From: a virus
Virus record (IMG/VR): IMGVR_UViG_3300047276_000045
Span: 1 to 23,504 of that record
Length of the DNA: 23,504 nucleotides
Direction: 5' to 3' (one strand)
Under the pieces are notes generated by a model. The model was not told where the DNA came from. It saw nothing but the letters and a program-made list of their open reading frames with translations, and searched no databases. The position numbers and the translations under genes are program-made. Shown here in pieces: positions 1 to 5,770 of this stretch. Positions within the stretch are counted from its first letter, which is position 1; each line of letters opens with the position of its first letter.

Positions 1-8
1 ATGGGTGC

Positions 9-37
9 GCTATGCATTGGCGCGTGCTATGCAATGG
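9..37. repeat. Tandem near-direct repeat, 12-base units
   Basis: Copy one is gctatgcattgg at 9-20 and copy two is gctatgcaatgg at 26-37. They differ at one base and start 17 bases apart. The repeat lies at the edge of the GC-rich non-coding island. Two copies can arise by chance, so no function is claimed. Confidence 0.4.
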
Positions 38-136
38 GGGCCCGGGACAGCGACCGCGGCGTGACCACGGGTGGCACGGGGGGTAGCGGCAGGCTGGCGT
101 TCAATTAAACCTTCTCAGATTTTTCTACCAAAACTA

Positions 137-180
137 TGGGGTCGCCTCTGTGTGGGATTCCCTCTACCCACATTGCCCCA
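137..180 (-). ncRNA. Nested hairpin in the non-coding left end (structured RNA or terminator candidate)
   Basis: An inner stem pairs 151-156 (tgtggg) with 167-172 (cccaca) around a 10-base loop. An outer stem pairs 137-141 (tgggg) with 176-180 (cccca). In the minus-strand transcript the structure is followed by ATAGTTTTGG, a short T run. It could act as a rho-independent terminator or 3' stabiliser for the late transcript, or be a small structured RNA. Only the pairing itself is seen. Confidence 0.35.
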
Positions 181-279
181 ACTTAGGAGGCATCTTGTTA
201 TTAGCCCAACCGACCTAGGAGTGGGGGCGAGATATTAGATCAACAGGGCGACCAACCCGGGGTTTGGCTTCTAAGGGCC

Positions 280-648
280 CTAGGATGCCCTAGGATCGAT
301 CCTAGCCGCTCGGATGGCCTCGGAGTCATCTTCGTCGCCCGGATCGCTCTCAGAGGATTCTACGGGCTCTGGCGGAAAGGCGGCCTGCTTGAGGGCTGGA
401 GTCTGCCCCACGATCTGGGTCAAGGAGACCTCCAGAGTCCTGATCTGAGACTCGGACAACCCTAGATCATGTACTTCATTCACCATTTCTAGTATTTCGT
501 GTAAGAGAGTACTAGAGTATATACAGGGACTCAAGTCTCTACAAATATGTATACGGGGAAAGGGGTGAAAGAAGAACTCCCCAAACTCATTCTCAGGCAT
601 CTCACAGGTTATCACAGGAATCTTGTAAGGAAACCAATTGATAACCAT
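280..648 (-). CDS. Small HExxE metallopeptidase-like phage protein with acidic tail
   Basis: A 122-residue protein. Residues 30-80 resemble a recurrent family of small phage proteins with a helix carrying His-Glu-x-x-Glu, seen here as LLHEILEMVNEVHDLGL with H50, E51 and E54. In true zincins the motif is HExxH; here the third zinc ligand position is Glu, so catalysis is uncertain. Residues 91-122 are Pro/Glu/Asp/Ser-rich and probably disordered. ATG at 648 is preceded by AGG about nine bases upstream, and the gene starts eight bases after the HNH gene stops. It is the last gene of the late cluster. The family resemblance is from memory of the pattern; the function is unknown. Confidence 0.65.
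   Translation of the reverse strand: MVINWFPYKIPVITCEMPENEFGEFFFHPFPRIHICRDLSPCIYSSTLLHEILEMVNEVHDLGLSESQIRTLEVSLTQIVGQTPALKQAAFPPEPVESSESDPGDEDDSEAIRAARIDPRAS
290..305. repeat. Perfect 16-base palindrome at the 3' end of the last gene
   Basis: Positions 290-305 read ctaggatcgatcctag, identical on both strands, within the last codons of the HExxE gene. A second ccctagga copy at 278-285 precedes the one at 288-295. A loop-free palindrome makes a poor RNA hairpin, so a protein-binding site or chance is as likely as a terminator. Confidence 0.35.
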
Positions 649-656
649 AGCAATAC

Positions 657-884
657 CTACTTCTTTGCTCGGTTTACGGACTTGGGAACAATTCTCAAGT
701 TAGCAGGGCGGTTGTCTCTTGGATTTCCGTTCTTGTGATCAATGTCCTTGCCATCACCCTTTCGGACACGACCCTGCTTTTCCATCTTGCGGCGGATCTT
801 GTTTCGGGAAGCCCGGTCCTTACGGTACTCAGCGGTTCCGTGGTACTTGCGGTATTCCTCTTTGTAATCCCGAGCCTTAGCCAT
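657..884 (-). CDS. Small HNH homing-type endonuclease
   Basis: A 75-residue, very basic protein. Residues 1-40 are Lys/Arg-rich (MAKARDYKEEYRKYHG opening). The C-terminal half carries a compact HNH signature: D-I-D-H-K-N-G-N, then a conserved Asn in DNRPANLRIV and a final Asn in SVNRAKK. HNH enzymes cut DNA with one metal ion held by the His and Asn residues. Free-standing small HNH genes are common beside phage terminases, where some help packaging (for example HK97 gp74) and others are selfish. The ATG overlaps the stop of the 39-residue gene upstream as TAATG at 882-886, so translation is probably coupled. The length is normal for this minimal type. Confidence 0.85.
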   Translation of the reverse strand: MAKARDYKEEYRKYHGTAEYRKDRASRNKIRRKMEKQGRVRKGDGKDIDHKNGNPRDNRPANLRIVPKSVNRAKK

Positions 885-1003
885 TACTTGCCCTTTTTGA
901 TCTTCATCTTGTTGTAAGTGGCATTAGCAATTGCATATGCCCGCTGTTCAGGCATACCTTCTCGCTTCAGGGCCTTGACAATCTTTTCGACCTTCTTAGG
1001 CAT
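884..1003 (-). CDS. 39-residue basic protein, unknown function
   Basis: Translating the minus strand from ATG at 1003 gives 39 residues starting MPKKVEKIVKALKREG and continuing MPEQRAYAIANATYNK before a Lys-rich end and TAA at 884-886. The start overlaps the upstream gene's stop by eight bases and the stop overlaps the HNH start as TAATG. An AAGGA ribosome site lies at 1013-1017, nine bases before the ATG. This fully coupled setting is strong support for a short gene. The pattern of a basic helix followed by Gly-x-x-Glu-x-x-Ala-Tyr/Trp-Ala-Ile resembles a recurrent family of tiny phage proteins, without a known role. DNA or nucleoprotein binding is only a guess from charge. Confidence 0.75.
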   Translation of the reverse strand: MPKKVEKIVKALKREGMPEQRAYAIANATYNKMKIKKGK

Positions 1004-1283
1004 TTCGTCGGGTCCTTGGGATCTTTGTCCAGTTGGTGCGAATCAGCGGACCTTCCTTGCCCAGACGATCAAGTCGGCTTTGGGGCATATACTGGTAAGG
1101 ATTTGTTCCTTGCCCGCCCGAGTATTCCCATGCCGCGGCCTGACTTCGACGCTGTTCCTGCTCCACGGCGGTCAAAGGCTTCTGCCGAAGAACACGCAGT
1201 TGGTACCCATAGTCGGGCTCAGGAGTCGAAGAGGCTTGCGTTTGAGTACGCCGCTGAACGGCAGAAGAACGAGAACCGCACAT
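996..1283 (-). CDS. Hypothetical phage protein, 95 residues
   Basis: The product is a polar protein rich in Gln, Arg and Ser with no membrane segment. It begins MCGSRSSAVQRRTQ, and this Met-Cys-Gly opening recalls the MCG start of the internal virion protein at 14743-15429. The mid-part is Arg/Gln-rich with YGYQLRVLRQKPLT, and the C-terminus is basic (TNWTKIPRTRRNA). AAAGG lies about eight bases before ATG 1283. A 108-base gap separates it from the gene upstream, the longest gap in the terminase-proximal cluster, so it may head a sub-operon with the 39-residue, HNH and HExxE genes. I do not recognise a family. A plus-strand frame of similar length overlaps it, but it has no coupling to neighbours. 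Confidence 0.65.
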   Translation of the reverse strand: MCGSRSSAVQRRTQTQASSTPEPDYGYQLRVLRQKPLTAVEQEQRRSQAAAWEYSGGQGTNPYQYMPQSRLDRLGKEGPLIRTNWTKIPRTRRNA

Positions 1284-1390
1284 GATGTGACCTTTAATTG
1301 GCAGGTTATTTGGACTTGTCGATGTGTTAAACCATAGAACTTGGAAGTTAAAGTTCTACATTTAATCACAACTGTAGCACACTTGATCCG
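1284..1390 (-). promoter_or_regulatory. Intergenic gap with 8-bp hairpin, possible weak terminator or processing site
   Basis: This AT-rich gap lies between the Arg/Cys protein and the 95-residue gene. It contains the perfect stem tagaactt (1335-1342) with aagttcta (1351-1358) around an eight-base loop. On the minus strand no T tract follows, so it is at best a weak terminator; an RNase processing hairpin or promoter-linked element is possible. No sigma-70 or T7 promoter match was found in the gap. Confidence 0.35.
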
Positions 1391-1630
1391 TCACCAAGCC
1401 CGACAAGACCAGTACCGAGCCTTGGTCTTAGGGCCCGGGTTGTCGCAGTTGTGTCGGGCCCGGAAGTTCTTACGACGACCCGGCTCATTCTTTCGGATCT
1501 TCATGTTGGGGTCGCCAAAGCGGACAATCTTGGTCTTGTCGCCATCCTTGACACACACCGCAGACTTCTTTGGCCCGCCCGGGGTACGCCACGGCTTATT
1601 GATTTGGCGGTTCTTGCAGGGACTTGCCAT
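1391..1630 (-). CDS. Conserved small Arg/Lys-rich phage protein with C-terminal Cys/His motif
   Basis: A 79-residue, strongly basic protein. The last 30 residues follow a pattern seen repeatedly in small proteins of aquatic phages: G-R-R-K-N-F-R-A-R-H-N-C, then G-P-K-T-K-A-R-Y-W-S-C-R-x-W at the C-terminus. The spaced His and Cys residues suggest a small metal-binding knuckle, but no metal is demonstrated. ATG 1630 follows the stop of the upstream 60-residue gene by one base (TAAGATG). It sits two genes downstream of the large terminase. The exact role is unknown; a nucleic-acid or virion-associated role is inferred from charge and context only. Confidence 0.75.
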   Translation of the reverse strand: MASPCKNRQINKPWRTPGGPKKSAVCVKDGDKTKIVRFGDPNMKIRKNEPGRRKNFRARHNCDNPGPKTKARYWSCRAW

Positions 1631-1631
1631 C

Positions 1632-1814
1632 TTAGTCTCGCATTGTTTCTAGGATTTCATCTGGAACGGATTCTCTGAGAAGCCTCATGGCCTTTGCGAG
1701 GGCCTTGGCCTCCTTCAAGGTTTCTTTGCTCCTTAGATGCTCTTCGTACCGGATAACGGCAAGACAGGCGTTGTGGACAATCTGCATGGCCCACTCGTCG
1801 TAATCTACATCCAT
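1632..1814 (-). CDS. Hypothetical 60-residue acidic helical protein after terminase
   Basis: This protein is almost wholly predicted-helical by eye: a start rich in Asp/Glu (MDVDYDEWAMQIVHN), then a Lys/Glu/Ala/Leu-rich amphipathic stretch (residues 25-50) and a short acidic end. ATG 1814 lies inside the end of the large terminase gene, overlapping it by ten bases, and AAGGGGG stands just upstream. The overlap and the one-base gap to the next gene indicate translation coupled to terminase. T7 also has small unassigned genes after gene 19. No family is recognised. Confidence 0.65.
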   Translation of the reverse strand: MDVDYDEWAMQIVHNACLAVIRYEEHLRSKETLKEAKALAKAMRLLRESVPDEILETMRD

Positions 1815-3457
1815 GTCAGCCCCCTTGAAGACTTACGGCCCACGGAGTGTTCCATGAACCGATCCAACTCATGTTGCAACATTTCTTCCCGACGACTTGC
1901 CATCTTCCGATTGACATCCTGAGCCATCTGTTCCACCCAGAACCCCACGGCCATGCTGAGAACATCCAGACGGTCGTCGTAGGCCAAGGCACCCTTGGTG
2001 CGGGTAATACGACTCATTTGCCACATCAGGCTGTATTGCAGCGACTTTTCCGTGGCGTACTGCTTGGTCGATTCGTAGTCATCTCTGATCACCCCAGAGT
2101 CAATAACCAGTCTGTGCTGGTTCATGACGGGCTCTAGGGTGTCCACAATGCGGCGTTCCTTCTGGATATTGTGCCGCACATCCTCAATAGTGCAGGGGTA
2201 AATCTTCGTCAGGTACGGCTTCAGCAGTTCTGAGAACATACCGTCACCGAAATTAGACTCACAGATGATCCGGTTTACCTTGTGGTTCTTGGCAAGGGTT
2301 ACCAGCCGCGTCATCGTGGCCTCGTCATAACCGCCCTTTAGGCCCCCTGCGGCGGTCACATACAGAAACCCGTTCAACATCTTGACGATGGCATATGCGG
2401 TTTCGTTGTCGCCCCGACCGCTGGGGTCAATCGCCATCACCCCACCCTCATATGGGATCCACTTGCCTTGGATGTCCATGGGGCCGTAGTAACGGTCGCC
2501 ATTGAACCCCACACAAGGGATGTCCTTGACAATGTTGCTGATGTTGGCCGCCCAGATGGGCTTCTCTGGTGCGTTCTCGGGATTCAGGCCCAGAACAATC
2601 AGGTCAGCCAACTTGAGCGGGTACCTATCGGCATCGCTCAGGGTGCTGTCCAGCATGAACTGGAGGGCAAACCCGGTACGCCCATACGAGGCTTCGCGCT
2701 CCATCAGATCAATGGCGTTAAACCGCCTAGGATCCGTTGGCTCTCCATCTACCCCTGTAGCCAGCATCGGAGCCAACTTGGCCCCAAAAGCCGTCTTAAG
2801 GCGATTGTCGGGGTACCTAGCGGGCCAGATCCGGGTGTCGTACCCCTTTTCGTGCAGCCCGTGGTAAATCGACTGCTCGGTCTGGGGAGTGCCCAGATAC
2901 AGGATCTCGCCACCGGGCTTAAGCACGGCCTCAAACTCGGCAATAGCACTCAGCAACTTTTCCCGCATAAGGAAGGTGGCTGAGTTATTCAGACTCTCCA
3001 CATCGTCTGCGATAATCAGGTCACCGCGGCTTCCCGTGATCTGGCTGGTGATTCCCTTAGAAACCACGCTGGGAGCCTGAGAGGCAGGCGCAGGGCCCAC
3101 ATCAAAGGCCACCTTGGAGTTGCGCTGCTCGTCCCTAGGCTTGAGATGCTGGCAGATCGGAATCTCGTTAATCAGCCGTAGGGTAAAGGTGCTGAAGTCG
3201 TCGGCCCGTTGCTTAGAGGCCGAAACCACCAAGACATTTAACTTTGGGTTGTGCAGCAGCCTAAAAACGACATAAGCACTAGTAAGCCAACTCTTGCCCA
3301 CGCCGCGGAACGCCTGCACCACCCGCCGCTTAGGCCCCTTTTGGAGGTACTGAGCGATGTCAAGTTGCACCGGAGTCGGCTCCGGCAACCCAAGGTGATC
3401 CCACGCGAGGTAGACAAAGTTCCGAAAGTCTTGAAGTTTTCTTTCAAGTTCGTTCAC
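1805..3457 (-). CDS. terL: Terminase large subunit (DNA packaging ATPase and nuclease), T7 gp19-like
   Basis: A 550-residue motor protein that threads DNA into the procapsid through the portal and cuts concatemers. The ATPase half shows Walker A FRGVGKSW (residues 50-57), the Walker B run LIIADDVES (147-155) and a coupling-type LGTP (188-191). The RNase H-like nuclease half shows acidic residues in MAIDPSGRGD (D344), CESNFGDG (E400) and YDDRLDVLSMAV (493-504). T7 gp19 is 586 residues, so the length is normal. The start is GTG at 3457, overlapping the small subunit's stop as GTGA, with GAGG a few bases upstream. No in-frame break. Confidence 0.97.
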   Translation of the reverse strand: MNELERKLQDFRNFVYLAWDHLGLPEPTPVQLDIAQYLQKGPKRRVVQAFRGVGKSWLTSAYVVFRLLHNPKLNVLVVSASKQRADDFSTFTLRLINEIPICQHLKPRDEQRNSKVAFDVGPAPASQAPSVVSKGITSQITGSRGDLIIADDVESLNNSATFLMREKLLSAIAEFEAVLKPGGEILYLGTPQTEQSIYHGLHEKGYDTRIWPARYPDNRLKTAFGAKLAPMLATGVDGEPTDPRRFNAIDLMEREASYGRTGFALQFMLDSTLSDADRYPLKLADLIVLGLNPENAPEKPIWAANISNIVKDIPCVGFNGDRYYGPMDIQGKWIPYEGGVMAIDPSGRGDNETAYAIVKMLNGFLYVTAAGGLKGGYDEATMTRLVTLAKNHKVNRIICESNFGDGMFSELLKPYLTKIYPCTIEDVRHNIQKERRIVDTLEPVMNQHRLVIDSGVIRDDYESTKQYATEKSLQYSLMWQMSRITRTKGALAYDDRLDVLSMAVGFWVEQMAQDVNRKMASRREEMLQHELDRFMEHSVGRKSSRGLTWM

Positions 3458-3657
3458 GCAGCCTCTTCATCAAACGGCATGATCTTGGCTAGATTCAGCA
3501 TCGGCTGGCTGGCTTCTGGCGCACAGTCAATGCCGTTGTCCTTAAGGAACTGACGAGCCACATTGAGTTCTGTGGCCGAAGCCGAGCCGTCTTGAATCTT
3601 TCGCAGCAGTTCACCCGCAAGGGCGTTATGGATCTGCTCTAGGACTTGCTTGTTCAC
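3454..3657 (-). CDS. terS: Terminase small subunit, T7 gp18-like
   Basis: A 67-residue protein directly before and overlapping the large terminase gene. It begins MNKQVLEQIHNALAGELL and has an internal ATELNVARQFLKDNGID segment, typical of short podovirus small terminases where a helical N-terminus oligomerises. T7 gp18 is 89 residues, so this is short. It is expected to recognise phage DNA and regulate the motor. The start is GTG at 3657, overlapping the preceding gene's TGA; the ribosome site is weak (AGGCGG, three bases away), which suggests reinitiation from the upstream gene. Assignment rests on position and the short helical pattern. Confidence 0.8.
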   Translation of the reverse strand: MNKQVLEQIHNALAGELLRKIQDGSASATELNVARQFLKDNGIDCAPEASQPMLNLAKIMPFDEEAA

Positions 3658-3890
3658 TTGCCGCCTGTTGAAATAAAGGATTCAAGAACGCTTTGCTGCT
3701 CCGGCGAGAGTTCATACAGGGTTACAGTCAAGTCTTCAATGTATCCCTGCTTTCGGTAAGGATACCGTAGACAAAGTTCTGGATCAGCGTTTAGCCGAGG
3801 AATCCACCTTGCAATTTCAAGATCAAGCAGGGTAGATGCCATTTCTTCTTTCGACAAGAAGGTTACAACTGTGGGTTCACTAGCGGTCAT
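3654..3890 (-). CDS. Hypothetical 78-residue protein upstream of terminase
   Basis: I do not recognise this family. The protein is soluble, mildly acidic, with MTASEPTVVTFLSKEEMAS at the start and a C-terminal helix LSPEQQSVLESFIS. ATG 3890 has GAAAGG four to five bases upstream, partly formed by the stop region of the preceding LamG-type gene. Its stop overlaps the GTG of the small terminase. That coupling suggests it is co-translated with packaging genes and might assist tail or packaging, but no motif supports a function. Confidence 0.65.
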   Translation of the reverse strand: MTASEPTVVTFLSKEEMASTLLDLEIARWIPRLNADPELCLRYPYRKQGYIEDLTVTLYELSPEQQSVLESFISTGGK

Positions 3891-3900
3891 AAAACCTTTC

Positions 3901-5175
3901 TTACGGACGAGTAATAAAGGCGTTGATTTCGTTATCGCTTAGGACATAGGGCCAAAGCGCAACCTTTTGAAGGTAGACAAGACCTCTTCGTGCCGCGGCC
4001 AGTTCAAGGTAGCAATTGTCCGTTGAAAGGTTGTACTCAAAGTCTACATCATTGATGTTGATCAATGACATATTGTTTAGGTACAGTTTGAATTGATTAT
4101 TTGCAACAGCCAAAACTACATAAATAATTTCGCTGTCGTCTAACTCCGCAATAGGCCCACCAACTATTCCAGAAGAGATATCTTCAAAATACCCTTCTCC
4201 ATAGTCTCCAAAATATCCAAAATCTGCCAAACAATCGCCGCCCTTTGCCTCAAAATAAAGGATAAACTGGGCAACGCGCTGGTTGATTGTTTCTCTTGCC
4301 GTGGCTTTTACTTGAAAGATTGCCGTAAAACTGTCGGCATTTACAAGTGGGCCATCAATCGCGGGCTCAATCCAAAATTTGGTACCGGAATGTCCGCAAC
4401 TTGAATCAACTCCAATGCTGGTTGAAAGCGGATGTACCGTTGTAGTACCGTTAATTGTTCCAGTAACCCATGGTCCCCACGCTTCAATAACATCACCCGA
4501 AGTCGTGATGCGAATCGTAGGAGTGCTTTGCGTTGAAGGTGCAGTAATCTTAAAGCGTTGCCACTCGCTTGTGACACTAACAGTAGTAAAAGTACTGTTG
4601 TTGAGCGAGAGTTGAATATCCCCCGTTCCGCTTACACGGCGCAGCCAGACAGCAAAAATTCTGTTTCCAGTCGCGGTTATGGGATTTATCCGAATTGTCG
4701 CGTTGGCCGCCGTAGCAGTTAAAGTTACTGCGGAAGTTGTTCCATCCGGTCCTGTGGCGTTTACCGTACCTCCCCCAGTCATATTTGTCTGGGTCCATAC
4801 AGGAAAACCGCTACTAGTTGCAAAAGTGCTGCTTCGATTTACACCGTTTCGATTGTTATCTTCGACAACAAATCCAGCCAGTTGCTTTTCGCCTGTGTAG
4901 GAAAATCGAAACGCAGAAGACGGGTAAGTAATTAAAGTTTCGCCGTCCGGGCCGTACAGGTACCCGCCTGACTCAGAAAACGAGTAAATAGTTTTTGCCC
5001 CAAAGGCTTCAGAAAAGGCATTGGCTTCTTCCTTTGTAAAGTCAACAAAGCCTACAGAGCCGTTGTCCAGTTCCTTGGTTAAAGGCAGATGCCCATTCTT
5101 TCGATTTTGGGCCGCATTAATCCGCGCCACGCTCACCAAATTGGCTTGATTAGCCTTGCGTCTGTTGCTTGCCAT
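3901..5175 (-). CDS. Probable tail-associated receptor- or carbohydrate-binding protein, LamG-like
   Basis: A 424-residue protein with three visible parts. Residues 1-100 are a basic, then mixed, unknown N-terminal domain. A middle beta-sandwich (about 100-240) shows the pattern common in phage tail proteins: GFVVEDNNRN, then a WTQTN strand, PDGTTSAVTLT, FAVWLRRVSG, WQRFKI, and a closing IEAWGPWVTGTINGTTTVHP. The C-terminal part (about 255-424) looks like a LamG/concanavalin sheet ending KVALWPYVLSDNEINAF. Such modules bind sugars and proteins. It is AT-rich: 4021-4140 contains 40 G/C of 120, against 39 of 60 in the portal gene at 22501-22560. This points to separate acquisition. ATG 5175 has AAAGGG about nine bases upstream. 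It lacks the T7 fibre adaptor domain, so its attachment is unclear. Confidence 0.75.
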   Translation of the reverse strand: MASNRRKANQANLVSVARINAAQNRKNGHLPLTKELDNGSVGFVDFTKEEANAFSEAFGAKTIYSFSESGGYLYGPDGETLITYPSSAFRFSYTGEKQLAGFVVEDNNRNGVNRSSTFATSSGFPVWTQTNMTGGGTVNATGPDGTTSAVTLTATAANATIRINPITATGNRIFAVWLRRVSGTGDIQLSLNNSTFTTVSVTSEWQRFKITAPSTQSTPTIRITTSGDVIEAWGPWVTGTINGTTTVHPLSTSIGVDSSCGHSGTKFWIEPAIDGPLVNADSFTAIFQVKATARETINQRVAQFILYFEAKGGDCLADFGYFGDYGEGYFEDISSGIVGGPIAELDDSEIIYVVLAVANNQFKLYLNNMSLININDVDFEYNLSTDNCYLELAAARRGLVYLQKVALWPYVLSDNEINAFITRP

Positions 5176-5194
5176 GTATGCGGCCCTTTAAAAA

Positions 5195-5533
5195 TTACTC
5201 AATGACCCAAGCGTTGTACACCAGTCCGCCGCCGTTTACCACACGAATTCGGATATCCGGCATCAGAGGCACAATCCGGCACCAAGAGTTGAGCGTTCCA
5301 CCGAGATAAGTTGCATCTGCGGGGCTCATGGTTTCAATGTCAACCCAAGTCGTGCCGCCATCGGGGGAGCCCTGAAGGTAAACACGCACATTACTCCCAG
5401 CCGCCAGACGAGAACCGCTATGCGTCACGGTAACCGTCCCATAGTGGTCTGGAGCCATGTCGGGCTGGAAGACGCTGGAGTCCGTGGGGGTCGTAGAAAT
5501 GGTCTGAGCATTGAGCAGACGAAGAATTGCCAT
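5195..5533 (-). CDS. Small beta-rich probable virion protein, 112 residues
   Basis: The sequence alternates strands and turns: GTVTVTHSGSRLAAGSNVRV, a YLQGSPDGGTTWVDIETM segment, and a C-terminal MPDIRIRVVNGGGLVYNAWV. The S-x-D-G-x-x-W-x-x-I pattern is common in beta-sandwich tail, decoration or cement proteins. No catalytic motif, signal peptide or membrane span is visible. ATG 5533 has AAAGGA five bases upstream, overlapping the preceding gene's stop. It lies between a holin-like gene and the sugar-binding tail gene, suggesting a tail or capsid accessory. The family is not identified with certainty. Confidence 0.65.
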   Translation of the reverse strand: MAILRLLNAQTISTTPTDSSVFQPDMAPDHYGTVTVTHSGSRLAAGSNVRVYLQGSPDGGTTWVDIETMSPADATYLGGTLNSWCRIVPLMPDIRIRVVNGGGLVYNAWVIE

Positions 5534-5542
5534 GTTGTTCCT

Positions 5543-5761
5543 TTAGACAAAAGCCTTTGCGGCGAGGTTGAGAAGGACAGAAACTCCTGCACCAATCGCA
5601 GCAGCCATGCCCATGGTAAACGACTTAGAATGCTCAAGTTCCCGAAGGCGTTCTTCGTGGTTCTTGATTTGATCTTCCTGAATGCGCTGCATCTGAATAA
5701 GGGTGTCCACTTTGCCCTCCAGACGGCCAATAGCCAACATCATTTCAGAATCGTGATGCAT
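5543..5761 (-). CDS. Coiled-coil plus single transmembrane protein, XhlA/holin-like
   Basis: A 72-residue protein. Residues 5-48 form an apparent coiled coil (heptads in EGKVDTLIQMQ and EERLRELEH). Residues 51-70 are a hydrophobic C-terminal helix (MGMAAAIGAGVSVLLNLAAK). The coiled coil followed by a C-terminal anchor is the layout of XhlA-type haemolysin proteins that act with holins. In T7 the holin gene 17.5 lies at the same place, directly after the tail fibre. ATG 5761 has AAGG seven bases upstream, formed in part by the tail-fibre stop TAAGG. The lysis role is inferred from position and topology. Confidence 0.7.
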   Translation of the reverse strand: MHHDSEMMLAIGRLEGKVDTLIQMQRIQEDQIKNHEERLRELEHSKSFTMGMAAAIGAGVSVLLNLAAKAFV

Positions 5762-5770
5762 GGTGGGGCC

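Larger units (their letters stand above)
1..279. other. Non-coding left end: GC-rich island, short repeats, hairpins
   Basis: No open frame with a start, ribosome site and sensible protein was found on either strand. Positions 31-100 are extremely GC-rich (54 of 70 bases are G or C by direct count), and 101-140 are abruptly AT-rich (13 of 40). It holds a 12-base near-direct repeat at 9-20 and 26-37 and a nested hairpin at 137-180. It lies downstream of the last small gene after the terminase. In T7 this position precedes the terminal repeat, so this may be a genome-end or regulatory region, but that is inference. Confidence 0.6.

Noticed and set aside
1016-1285. 89-residue plus-strand frame over the 95-residue gene
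   Set aside because: All neighbours run on the minus strand and the minus-strand frame is coupled to the 39-residue gene.
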